Below are positions 28,648-38,128 of a stretch of DNA of 64,000 nucleotides, one piece after another. Position 1 is the first letter of the stretch. The number at the start of each line of letters is the position of its first letter. The translations under genes and the position numbers were made by a program. The notes under the pieces are model-generated. The model was not told the origin of the DNA. It searched no databases and saw nothing but the letters and a program-made list of their open reading frames with translations. This DNA comes from CAVWXT01 sp963759115 (GTDB lineage: Bacteria > Planctomycetota > Planctomycetia > Pirellulales > Thermoguttaceae): positions 124,001 through 188,000 of the forward strand of contig CAVWXT010000005.1 in the NCBI GenBank assembly GCA_963759115.1, read 5' to 3'.

Positions 28648-28694
28648 GCCGCGAAGGCCGTATTTTGATGCATTGATCCCCGTCGGGCAAGGGG
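28648..28694. repeat. Dispersed 45-bp repeat, copy 2
   Basis: GCGAAGGCCGTATTTTGATG then GTCGGGCAAGGGGG; the same orientation as copy 1 at 26323-26367. Confidence 0.7.
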
Positions 28695-28756
28695 GTTGCG
28701 TGTGCTGCGGCAACCAAGTGGCCACGGCGAACCGCCCAAGATACGCATTGCGTGCA

Positions 28757-29003
28757 GCAAGATTTCTTGGCACTGGTTCTGAGGGCCAAAGGCCCTACCG
28801 TTCGCCCAGCCCAAGGCAACGCCCTGGGGAACAGAGACGATCCTGCCCATCTTTCGGCCCAACGGGCCAATTACTCGACGAACGCTTGGCCCGTTAGGCC
28901 AACAACACGGATTTGATTGGGCGAGTCTCCCCAGGGCGTTGCCCGTGGGCTGGGCGAACCAAGCCCCTTCGGGGCAGACTTAGCGATGCCAAGAAATCTT
29001 GCC
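28757..29003. repeat. Large nested inverted repeat (~250 bp)
   Basis: Three stem segments are nested in order: GCAAGATTTCTTGGC / GCCAAGAAATCTTGCC outermost, GTTCGCCCAGCCCAAGGCAA... / ...TTGCCCGTGGGCTGGGCGAA in the middle, and GGCCCAACGGGCCAA / TTGGCCCGTTAGGCC innermost. It fills the gap between vapC and the secretin-like/serpin gene. No coding capacity; it may be a non-autonomous element or a structured RNA. Confidence 0.75.
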
Positions 29004-29130
29004 ACGCCCCCCGCATTGCTTCCCAACGCCGACTTTTCCGGTTAGAATCAGGGAGGTCAATGGTGGGGTCGCCCCACCTGTTCGGCAGAAACAGGGCCTT
29101 CGCCGTCCATGATCGTACGGGAGAGACAGC

Positions 29131-31730
29131 CATGTTGCGAAATCTGGTCTGTGTGCTGGCAGTTGCCGCGATTGCGGCAGCGTTCCTTCCCGATGGCCGT
29201 TTGCGGGGCGCCGACGAACCGGCGGCAAAGCCTGAGGCGAAGAAACTCTCGCCGGAAGCGGCCATTCGTCAGGCGCTCGCCAAACCGGTGGAACTGAAGT
29301 ACGAAAAAACGCCACTCGACAAAGTTGTCCAAGACCTTCAGAGAAAGCTCGGCGTCCCGATGCGGTTGGACATTAAAGCGCTCGACGACGTTGGCATCGG
29401 CTCCGATACACCTGTTACGTTTTCCGTTGCCAACGTTTCGGCAAAGGCCGCGATCCGGCTGATGCTTCACGAGCACAGCCTGACGTGGACCACGCGATAC
29501 GAGAGCCTGTTGATCACAACCCCCGAGGAAGCCGACAATATGTTGGATACCAGGGTGTACGACGTATCCGACTTGGTCGATGGTTCGGCGATTCAAGAGA
29601 ACGTTTTTGACGGCTTGACGGACGTGATCAAGACGAGCGTTCGGCCGTTCACTTGGGATGATGGGGGAGGGGTAGGATCGATCGCACCGTTCTCCGCAGC
29701 CGGCATCAGCGCGCTCGTTGTAAGCCAGACTGAGGAAGTCTGCGAACAGGTCGAATCATTGCTGTCGGCCTTGCGGGAGATACGCGACGCCCGGACGGCC
29801 GGGCGAGAATCCGTCGGCACGGGGCGAACGAAACCCGGAGGACCAACTACGCCACAATCGCCCGCCAGAAGCGTTCTCTTCGCTCCAAAGCCATCGGCAA
29901 ACGAGAACGCGGTTCGCGAAGCCTTGCAGAAACCGGTGAATGTGCAATTCAAGGACACACCGCTGGCTGACGCGATTGAACAACTCAAGAAGACCACGAA
30001 CCTGTCCATTGCGCTCGACAAGAGGATGTTGGACGCTGTTGAACTTCGTTCAATGACTCCAATCACGCTGGCGGCTTCGGGGCGGACGTTGCGCGCGATT
30101 CTGGATGATCTCACTTGCATGCACCAACTCGCGTGGACGTTCAAGGACGACGATAAGTCGCTGGTGGTCACGATACCCGAGGAGGAACGGGAGTTCTTGA
30201 TCACGCGCTCGTACGATGTTTCATCGCTGCCGGTTTATCGCAACCAGCGCGGCGAGGGCGTTCCAGACTACCAAGCAATCATCGACATGATCAAGATTTC
30301 AGTCGAGCCGACGATGTGGGACGATGCGGGCGGACTCAGCACGATTCGCCCGTTTGAAGCGGCCGCCAACCATGCGATTGTGGTTTCTCAGACATGGCGG
30401 GCGCATCTGAAGATCGAATCGCTGTTGGCCAAACTGCGTGAACATCAGGCGCGTGCCCACCAGGGAGGATATTGCAAAGCTCCCGCCGGTGCCGGCGGAC
30501 TACGAATCCAAATACGTCCCGCCGCCGGTCGAACCCGACCCACAACGGGACGCGCTCATTCGTGGGAACAACCAATTCGCTTTCGATTTGTACAAGCAAG
30601 TAAACAAGGGTGGCCGAGAAAAGGAAAAAAACAACCTCTTCTTCTCGCCATGCGGCATCTCAACCGCTCTTGCAATGGTTTACACTGGCGCACGGGGACA
30701 GACGGCCGAAGAAATGGCCAAGACGCTCCACTTCACCATGCCCAAGGAAGAGTTGGCGCAAGCGTGTCAATCACTGTTGGCCACCTTGCCGGGTGTGAAC
30801 CAGCGTGGTTGCCGGCTGATCGCTGCCAATCGGTTGTGGGGCCAACGGGGTTATGGCTTCGCCGACTCTTTTCTCGCGACCATACGAGAGCAATTCGCGG
30901 CCGATCTGGCCGCGGTCGATTTCGCCCAGCCCGACGCCGTGTGCCAGGCCATGAATGCCTGGGCAAGAGAGAAAACCGCGGGCAAGATCACCCAAATCAC
31001 CGACCCGAGCACGATCGACAAAAGCCAACGCTTCGCCCTTACCAATGCGGTCTACTTCAAGGGGCAGTGGGCTGCTCTATTCAACCAAGACGATACCACG
31101 GTGGCCCCCTTCTTTACCGAAGACGGCAAGATCGACATCGCCATGATGACCCTACGCGAGACTTGCCGCTACGGTGTTGCCGACGATATGGCGATTTTGG
31201 AGAAGACTTATCGCGGCGGACGGATCGCCATGATGATCCTTCTGCCAGAGAACGAACCCGGCTCAATGGCCGACTTGGAGCGGCTGTTGTCGGCCGACAA
31301 AGTGAAAGAATGGTCACGGCATTTGAGAAAGCAAGAGGTCGAGATATACCTGCCACGGTTCAAGCTTGAAACCGACCTGCCGCTGGACGCTCTGCTCGCA
31401 TCAATGGGCATGTCGAAGGTGTTCCAGCCCGATCAGGCCGACCTTTCCGGCATCACGACGGGCAAAGAGCGGCTTTGGTTGGGCTACGCCTCGCACCGGG
31501 CGTTCGTCACCGTCGACGAGCAAGGAACCGAGGCCGCTGCGGTCACCGGCGTTGGTGGCATGGGAGCGCCGCCGAAAATCCCCGTCTTTCGCGCCGATCA
31601 CCCCTTTGTGTTCCTGATCTGCGACACGCGAACCGGCGCGATCCTCTTCCTGGGCCGGCTGATGAAGCCCGAGAAAGCGCTCCCGACGGATGTCCCGGCA
31701 GCCAAGAAGACAGGCATGGGTATGATGTGA
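29131..31730 (+). CDS. Secreted protein: two STN-like repeats plus serpin domain, frameshifted
   Basis: Signal peptide, then two ~200-residue repeats (starting AIRQALAKPVELKYEKTPL and AVREALQKPVNVQFKDTPL), each ending with an ISALVVSQT/HAIVVSQT strand. A frame change near 30445 is followed by a complete serpin domain from about 30540: FSPCGISTALAMVYTGARG, ALTNAVYFKGQWAALF and the hinge VDEQGTEAAAVTGVGGMG, then FRADHPFVFLI. The small-residue hinge suggests an inhibitory serpin. It could be one fusion protein or two adjacent genes; a GTG at 30438 could start the serpin alone. Confidence 0.75.
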
Positions 31731-31800
31731 CGAGCGAGACGTGGCTGGCCCACTGAAGCACGTTGTGCTTTAGCATAACCTACGGAACTGGAAGCAAGGG

Positions 31801-32163
31801 TCACAACTCGTAGCCCTGGCTGATCCAGTAATGCCAGTCCGCGACGGCTTCCTTGGTCTGCCGGTCCGTGTAGCTGATCGGCTTCAACTGCGAGAGCGGG
31901 ACGGCCAGCGGCCGCCGTTCCCATCGCATGCCGACGAACATCTCGTGCTGGCATTCGCTCTCGGGCGCGATCTCCAACACCTCGACTTCATCGCCCTTGC
32001 GCAGTAGTGAGATAGCGCGCTCGACAATACACGTCGCGGTAAACGGAAATACCAGCGTCTCTTCGAGGTAGTAGTACCACCCCATCGCCTGTTCTTCCGG
32101 GCCGTAACAGTCGACGATAATCTCGTCCGTGATTCTCCGCTCGCCTTTCTTGGCTCTGGCCAT
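31801..32163 (-). CDS. CcbP-like calcium-binding family protein
   Basis: About 120 residues from MARAKKGERR. The core EIIVDCYGPEEQAMGWYYYL followed by LVFPFTATCIVERAI matches the CcbP family (cyanobacterial Ca-binding protein, PF11535). The acidic middle (EVEVLEIAPESECQHEMFVG) and the C-terminal WHYWISQGYEL complete it. Calcium binding is a family property, not tested here. The long upstream extension (MNLVAALTVWG) looks non-coding. Confidence 0.75.
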   Translation of the reverse strand: MARAKKGERRITDEIIVDCYGPEEQAMGWYYYLEETLVFPFTATCIVERAISLLRKGDEVEVLEIAPESECQHEMFVGMRWERRPLAVPLSQLKPISYTDRQTKEAVADWHYWISQGYEL

Positions 32164-32284
32164 AATTGTCCCCCAAACCGTTAACGCCGCCACTAAGTTC
32201 ATTCCGGTGAGGCGATGATTGAGCTAGGAAGGGCGGCGGGCGTCATCAATCCGACCTCTTGCGACCTGGCATTATCATGCACGA

Positions 32285-34507
32285 TCAAGGCCCCCCGGGC
32301 GCTTTTTCGCGAGTTCGCGCAAAGGGCGTTCCCGCTTCATACAGCGGAATCTTGGCCTTGATGGATTCGGCCAACGGCGGCTTGTTCTGCTGCACGGCTA
32401 GCTCCCCGGCCTTGCGGGCCGTCTCCGCGGCTTCCGCGAATTGACCTGCCTCGGCCTGCGTGGCGGCCAAGGTGTCGAGAATGGCCGGCTCTCGGCCCTC
32501 GGAGAGTTGCACAGCGCGCTGGGCCAGATCGAGCGCCTCGACGCCGTCGCGGATCGATGCGTTCGGGTTGGTCGCCAACTGCCAGGCGAGGTCGTTCAGC
32601 AGCGCCAGGTCATCGGGCCGCGAGAGGAGCGACTGACGCCGCTGGGCCACCGCCCTCAACATTCCTTCCCGCTCAGACAGGGCGACGCCCAGATTATTGC
32701 GGGCACCGGCATGGTCGGGGTTGGTCTCCAAAGCCTGCTGGAAATGGGCAATCGCCTCATCAAGTCGTCCGCGCTCGGCCAGGGCCAGGCCGAGGTTGTT
32801 CTGGGCCTGCGCGTGCTCCGGCTTGATTTCCACCGCCCTCTGAAACTCGGTCAGGACCTCGTCGACGCGGCCCTGTCGGGCGAAGGCCAGGCCGAGGTTG
32901 TAGTGGGCCTCCGCGTAGTTGGGCTGGGCTTCCAACGCCTGCCGATAATGGGCGATGGCCTCCTCGACTCGTCCCTTGGCCGCCAAAGAACCGCCGAGGT
33001 TGTTATGGGCCTCCGCGTAGTCGGGCTGGATCTTGAGGGCCTCTTGGTAATAGGTCATGGCTTCGTCGGGGCGTCCGCGGCGGTCCAAAGCCACGCCGAG
33101 ATTGTTGCAGGCATAGGCATCGTCGGGCTTCAACTCCAGGACCGCGCGGTAGGTGTCAATCGCCTCGTCTGTCCGCTCCTGCCGATCCAGAACGATGCCG
33201 AGGTTGGTGTAGGCCATCCAGCAGCCGGGATTCTCTGCGATCGTCGTTCGATAAAGCGCCTCGGCGTCGGCATACATCCGGCTCTGTTGCCAGGTCAGGC
33301 TGGCCAGTATCCCCAGCACGGCCAGGCACGACGCATAGGCAGGCGGTCGCTCCCAAAGTCCCCAACGCTTGAGCGCCACGGCCGCCCCGGCGGCCGCCAG
33401 CGCGATGATGCCCAGACTCGCCAAGTACACGTAATGGTTCGCCACGAACGAATATCGGAAGGTGTACAGGTTGAAGAAACCCAGCATCGGGAAGAGCGTT
33501 CCGCCAAAGAACAACAGGGCCGCCAAGGGGGCCCGCGTCCAACGCCGAACCACCCACAATACGGCCAGCAGCGCGGCGGCCCCCAGCGGAAACGCGTATT
33601 GCCACCATGTTCCCGCGTCGATCTGCCAGCGCGGGTAGATGAAGGTCAGTTGCGTCGGCCAAAACAGCTTCCACAAGAGGAACCACACGGTCCGGCCGGC
33701 GATCAGGCACCGTTCGACGAACGACAGCGCGAACTCCGGCCCGACGCACTTGTTGATCTGCAGTTCCCACCAGGCGGTGATCATTCCGCCGCCGGCGCCC
33801 AGGATGAAGAACGGCAGGAGCGGCAGCACGTCGCTCCTCCACGACAGCCGGCCGCGCTGCCACCAGAAGATCACCAGCAGCGCTCCCGGCAGCGTGGCAA
33901 TGATGGTCTTGGTCAGGATGCCCAGGATAAAGAGCCCCAGCGCCCCACAATACAGTGAGCCTTTCCGGCTCTGATCGAAGCGGAGGTAGGCCGACAGGGC
34001 GCCCAGGTAGAATAGGCCCGAGAGGGTGTTCTTCTGCTCGGTCATCCAGGCGACCGATTCGGCTTGGATGGGATGAAGGGCGAATAGGGCGGCGGCCAGA
34101 TAGGCCCCGGGAATCTTCAACCGTCGCAGGATCAGGACGACCATCACGGCATCTGCGGCGTGCAGGAGGACGTTCACCAGGTGATAGCCGAGCGTGTCGT
34201 CGCCCCATAACCGATGTTCGATCCAGAACGCGCTGTGCAACAGGGGATAATATTGCAGCGTGGCGCCCACGTCGAACCAGATGCGGTACAGCCCGTGCCA
34301 AGAGCACAGTTCGGGGCGGGTAATGTGGAAGTCGTCGTCCCAGAGGATTCCGCCGCGCCATGCCGGCTGGTAGACCAGGACGACGGCTGCCAGCAACGCG
34401 CCGATGAACAACCAGTCCTTTGGCCCGAACGCCGGCGGCGTGCCGGCAGAAGCTTGCTGCGTTTCTGGCGACTGGGCCGGCGAGGATGGACAATTGCGAG
34501 GGTTCAT
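32285..34507 (-). CDS. Polytopic membrane protein with C-terminal TPR repeats, copy 1
   Basis: 740 residues. The N-terminal ~400 residues have about ten membrane helices in the style of TMTC/PMT-related glycosyltransferase-fold proteins: LWDDDFHI early (an Asp pair in the first loop) and HPIQAESVAWMTEQKNTLSG. The C-terminal half has at least six TPRs of the form YxEALKIQPDYAEAHNNLGxxL. The family is common in Planctomycetota; mannosyltransferase activity is a guess. It is a tandem paralogue of the next gene. Confidence 0.75.
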   Translation of the reverse strand: MNPRNCPSSPAQSPETQQASAGTPPAFGPKDWLFIGALLAAVVLVYQPAWRGGILWDDDFHITRPELCSWHGLYRIWFDVGATLQYYPLLHSAFWIEHRLWGDDTLGYHLVNVLLHAADAVMVVLILRRLKIPGAYLAAALFALHPIQAESVAWMTEQKNTLSGLFYLGALSAYLRFDQSRKGSLYCGALGLFILGILTKTIIATLPGALLVIFWWQRGRLSWRSDVLPLLPFFILGAGGGMITAWWELQINKCVGPEFALSFVERCLIAGRTVWFLLWKLFWPTQLTFIYPRWQIDAGTWWQYAFPLGAAALLAVLWVVRRWTRAPLAALLFFGGTLFPMLGFFNLYTFRYSFVANHYVYLASLGIIALAAAGAAVALKRWGLWERPPAYASCLAVLGILASLTWQQSRMYADAEALYRTTIAENPGCWMAYTNLGIVLDRQERTDEAIDTYRAVLELKPDDAYACNNLGVALDRRGRPDEAMTYYQEALKIQPDYAEAHNNLGGSLAAKGRVEEAIAHYRQALEAQPNYAEAHYNLGLAFARQGRVDEVLTEFQRAVEIKPEHAQAQNNLGLALAERGRLDEAIAHFQQALETNPDHAGARNNLGVALSEREGMLRAVAQRRQSLLSRPDDLALLNDLAWQLATNPNASIRDGVEALDLAQRAVQLSEGREPAILDTLAATQAEAGQFAEAAETARKAGELAVQQNKPPLAESIKAKIPLYEAGTPFARTREKAPGGP

Positions 34508-34564
34508 GGGCTTTTGGGCAGTATAGCTGATGGCCAGCGTCTGCGCCCATGATCGCGCTGGTCG

Positions 34565-36782
34565 TCAGCGAGTAGCCGGGGCTGCGGTCGGTCGATCGCC
34601 GCGATCTTCTTCGCGACAGGGCGTTCCTGCTTCGTAGAGAGCGATCCTGGCCTTGACGGATTCTGCTAGTGGCAGGTTGTTCCGTTGCGTGGCCAACTCC
34701 AATGCCCTGCGCCGTCTGCACGGCCTCGGCGAATTGGCCCACCTCGGCCTGGGCGGCGGCCAAGGCGTCGAGAACGTCCGGTTCTTGGCCCTTGGAGAGC
34801 TGCACCGCCCGCTGGGCAAGTTGGACGGCCTCCGCGCCGTTGCGTATCGAGGCGTTCGGGTTGGTCGCCAACAGCCGCGCGGTGTCGGTCAGAAGGGCGA
34901 CATCAGCGGGCCGCGAGCGAAGCGATTCGCGCCGCCGGGCCAGTGCCTTCAGCATTTCTTCCCGCCGGAAGAGGGCACTGTCGAGGCTCGCGCGTGCCCT
35001 TGGGAAGTCGGGCTTGATTTGCAGGGCCGTCTGGTAATAAGCGATGGCTTCGTCAAGCTGTCCCCGGTCGGCGAGCACGACACCGAGGTTGTAGTGGGCC
35101 ACTTCGTAGTCGGGCTTCGCTTTCAGAGCCGCCTGGTAACAGGCGACGGCCTCGTCAATCTGTCCGCGGCCAGCCAACGCAACGCCCAGGCTGGCCTGGG
35201 CTTCCACGAAGTCGGGCTTGAGTTTCAGGGCCGTCCTGTAATGGGCGATGGCCTCGTCAACCTGTCCGCGGCCGGCCAACAGAAGACCAAGGTTGTGGTG
35301 GGCGCCCATGTCGCCGGGCTCGATATCCAGCGCCGTCTTGTAGTGGGCGACGGCCTCGTCGAGCTGTCCAAGGTTGGCGAGCACGGCGCCAAGGTCGCTG
35401 TGGGCCATGGCGTAGTCGGGTTTGATTTCCAAGGCCCTGCGGAACTGGACGACCGCCTGGTCGGGCTCTCCCCGCAAGGCCAAGTCGACGCCGAGCTCGT
35501 GATAGGCCCTCCAGCACTCGGGGTTTACGTCAATCGTAGCCCGACTAAGCGTTTCGCCATCGGCGTACGTCCCGCTCTGCTGCCAGGTCAAACCGGCCAA
35601 GAGGGCCAATACCGCCGTACACGCCGCATAGCCTGCGGGCCGATGCCAGATCCGACGGCCCAGCGTCGCGATCAGAGCGGCGAAGACGGCGCAAGGCACG
35701 ATCATGGCCGCATACTGCCAGTGATCGGCCACCAAAGAGAATTCCATGTAAGAGATGTTTACGAACCCCAGTACCGGCAGCAACAGCGCCACGTAGCACA
35801 CGCACAGCATCACCACCGGCCGGCCCCAGGACTGCCGCTTCCACCACGCTAGCGCTAGCACGATCACCAGCAGCACTCCGGGCAGATACGACAGCACGTC
35901 CCGTTCATCGATGTTCCACCGCGGGTACACGAAACTGAGGTTGACCGGCCAGATCAGCTTCCAGAGATAGAACCACACCGCGCAGCCCGCGACGGCAGCT
36001 CGGCTGAAGAAGCTGTCGGAACGCACCATGGATGTTCCAGCCCCTACCACGTGCTGCCCCCACACTTCCACGCCGGCCATCAACGCGGCGATCGCCACGT
36101 AAGGCAGGACCCGCAGTACGTCTCGCCGTTCGAGACGGCCTCGCTGCCACCAGGTACACGCCAGCAACACCGCCGGCAGCGTCAGCGCCATGCCCTTGGC
36201 CAAAGCCGACAGCAAGAACACGCCGACCGACAGCCAGAAACGCCACGGCTTGCCGTCTTCCTCGTATCGCAGGTAGAGGAGCGTCGAGAGCAGCGCCAGC
36301 AGCAGCGACAGGACGGTCTTGAGTTGCGCGATCCAGGCCACGCTTTCGACGTTGACCGGATGGAATGCAAAGAGGGCCGCCGCGAACATCGCCCCCGGCG
36401 CCTTCAGGTGGACGAGCACCCGCCACACCAAAATCGCCGAGAGGGCGTGCAGCACGATGTTCATGACGTGGTAGCCGACCGGATTGAGCCCCCAGATCTC
36501 ATACTGGAGCCGGTAGGCCGCAAACGTGACTGGCCAGTAATTGATGTACGTGCTGGGCACCCATGTTCTGAGCAGGCCCCCGGGTTTGAGCACCGGATTA
36601 GCCAGCAAGTGCCAATCATCGTCAAGGATGAACTTGCCGTGCCATGCCGGCTGGTAGACCAGCACCACGGCTGCCAGCAACGCCACGATGAACAGCCAGT
36701 CTTTGGACTCGAGCGAACGGGCCGCGGCGACGGTGTCCGGCTGAATCGCGGCAGTTCTGGAAATTTCGGGGACAGAAGACAT
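34565..36782 (-). CDS. Polytopic membrane protein with C-terminal TPR repeats, copy 2, frameshifted
   Basis: A paralogue of copy 1 with the same plan: WLFIVALLAAVVLVYQPAWH, FILDDDWHLL, HPVNVESVAWIAQLKTVLSL, then TPRs (YKTALDIEPGDMGAHHNLGL and similar). A frame change near 34703 moves the last ~45 codons (RALELATQRNNLPLAESVKA) to another frame, ending at 34565. Read uncorrected, the frame would run into copy 1 and give a false 1208-residue product. Copy 1 lies 57 bp downstream, so one transcript is likely. Confidence 0.75.
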
Positions 36783-36863
36783 AGTTCATGCCGCCAGGAA
36801 TGTCCCTCCTCGCGCCTGTCGAACCAATTGAGCGTCGAAGAGGGAAGATGCGTTTGTCGTCGA

Positions 36864-37943
36864 TCACTGCAAGAGGCTATCCACCGATGCTCCAGACCGC
36901 AACACAACCTCCCGGGCCTCTTTCGATCGGAAGTGAGAACAGAGCACCGTTTCCACCGCGCCGCCGGATTCGAGAGCGATCGGACTCACCTGCGCCACGA
37001 TCACACAATTGTGCAGTCCTTTGCCGGGGCTTTCGTCGCGGGCCAACTGGCAGGCGTGTTCCACAAAATCCTCGCCGGTCAGGCCAAATGCGCCCAGACT
37101 CTGAGCCTCGACAGCCGGATTGCCCGCACGCTGCCGATTGACGATGCTCCGGGCCGCTTGCGGGTTGAGCGTTTGGAAAGCGTGCAAGGCAAAATCGAAG
37201 CCGCGGGGAATCCGCCCATTCACGTAGACCACCGCGCCCACAAAATCAACCATGCTCACCCGCGGCAACTCGGAAGACGCGCGCTCTGCCACAGCCACGC
37301 CGGGCGAGTGGTAGTCGGCGTTGGCGAGGTATTCGAGCACCTCGGTGGCGCGTTCCCAGACGTGCCGCATGAACTGCTCCTTCAGCGACCTGGCGGACCG
37401 CGTTCTTCTGGTCGCGGTTCAAGCAGCCCAGGCCGGTGATCTTGCCGACAATCGGGTCGTCGCCCTGGTCCAACGTGGTCAAGGCCCAGCGGGGGGCGAG
37501 TTGGTACGAGGCGATGCCCGAAAGTCGCTTGCCCTCGGGCGTCATGGTGAAACTTCAACTCGACGAGCTTGAAGTCGCCTTCGGCGGGCAGTTCTCCGCG
37601 GTTCCGCTTGGCGCTGATGAAGCCGGGGCCGCTCTTGAGCATCCAGCCGTTGCCGTTGTTCTCCCACGTGGCCACCAGGTGTGTCTTGTCGCAGATCAGG
37701 TAGTGGCTGTCGCGGTTGAGCCGTTCGGGCAGGCGCAGCCGTCGGCAGGCGTTCTTCGGTGGCCGCGAAGACGTGCTGGTCGGCGGCCCGTCCTCCTCGA
37801 GTTCCACGTCGCCAGGGTCCGCGGCGGCGTCGGCGACGATGCGGATCGGCTGGCCGACAGTTCGGGCATTTCCGCATTTGGCCCGCCAATTCGTCCTTCG
37901 CGCTGAGCTTGCTGCCGCAATTCGGGCAAGTGACTCGGATCAT
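36864..37943 (-). pseudogene. Zinc-ribbon protein of unknown function, at least three frameshifts
   Basis: Starts MIRVTCPNCGSKLSAKDELA with a second KCPNC, forming an N-terminal zinc ribbon. After shifts near 37880, 37550 and 37390 it continues LICDKTHLVATWENNGNGW, FTMTPEGKRLSGIASYQLAP, GLGCLNRDQKNAVRQ and HVWERATEVLEYLANADYH, then a distinct C-terminal part ending SGASVDSLLQ. No known function. Conserved blocks survive on both sides of each break. Confidence 0.5.
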
Positions 37944-38128
37944 GGCGACTCCGATTACTCCCCCCCAAGCACGGTAACGCATTCCGCGTAGATTGTCAAC
38001 TATACATCCAACGTGTTGGAATATTATCGCCGCGGGAGGGGTGGAATTGCAGGCCGCGGCACAAAACCTTAAAATCAAAGGACCGCCGTGGCGGATGATG
38101 GTTGATGGCAGCGGGAGTTTGAACAGTC

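Noticed and set aside
28913..29130. Long N-terminal extension of the secretin-like/serpin gene
   Set aside because: This part lies inside the large inverted repeat and has no conserved sequence; the signal peptide begins at 29131.
33156..36782. A single 1208-residue TPR protein
   Set aside because: It arises from reading through a frame change near 34703 into the antisense-free shadow frame of the next paralogue; the true gene ends at 34565.
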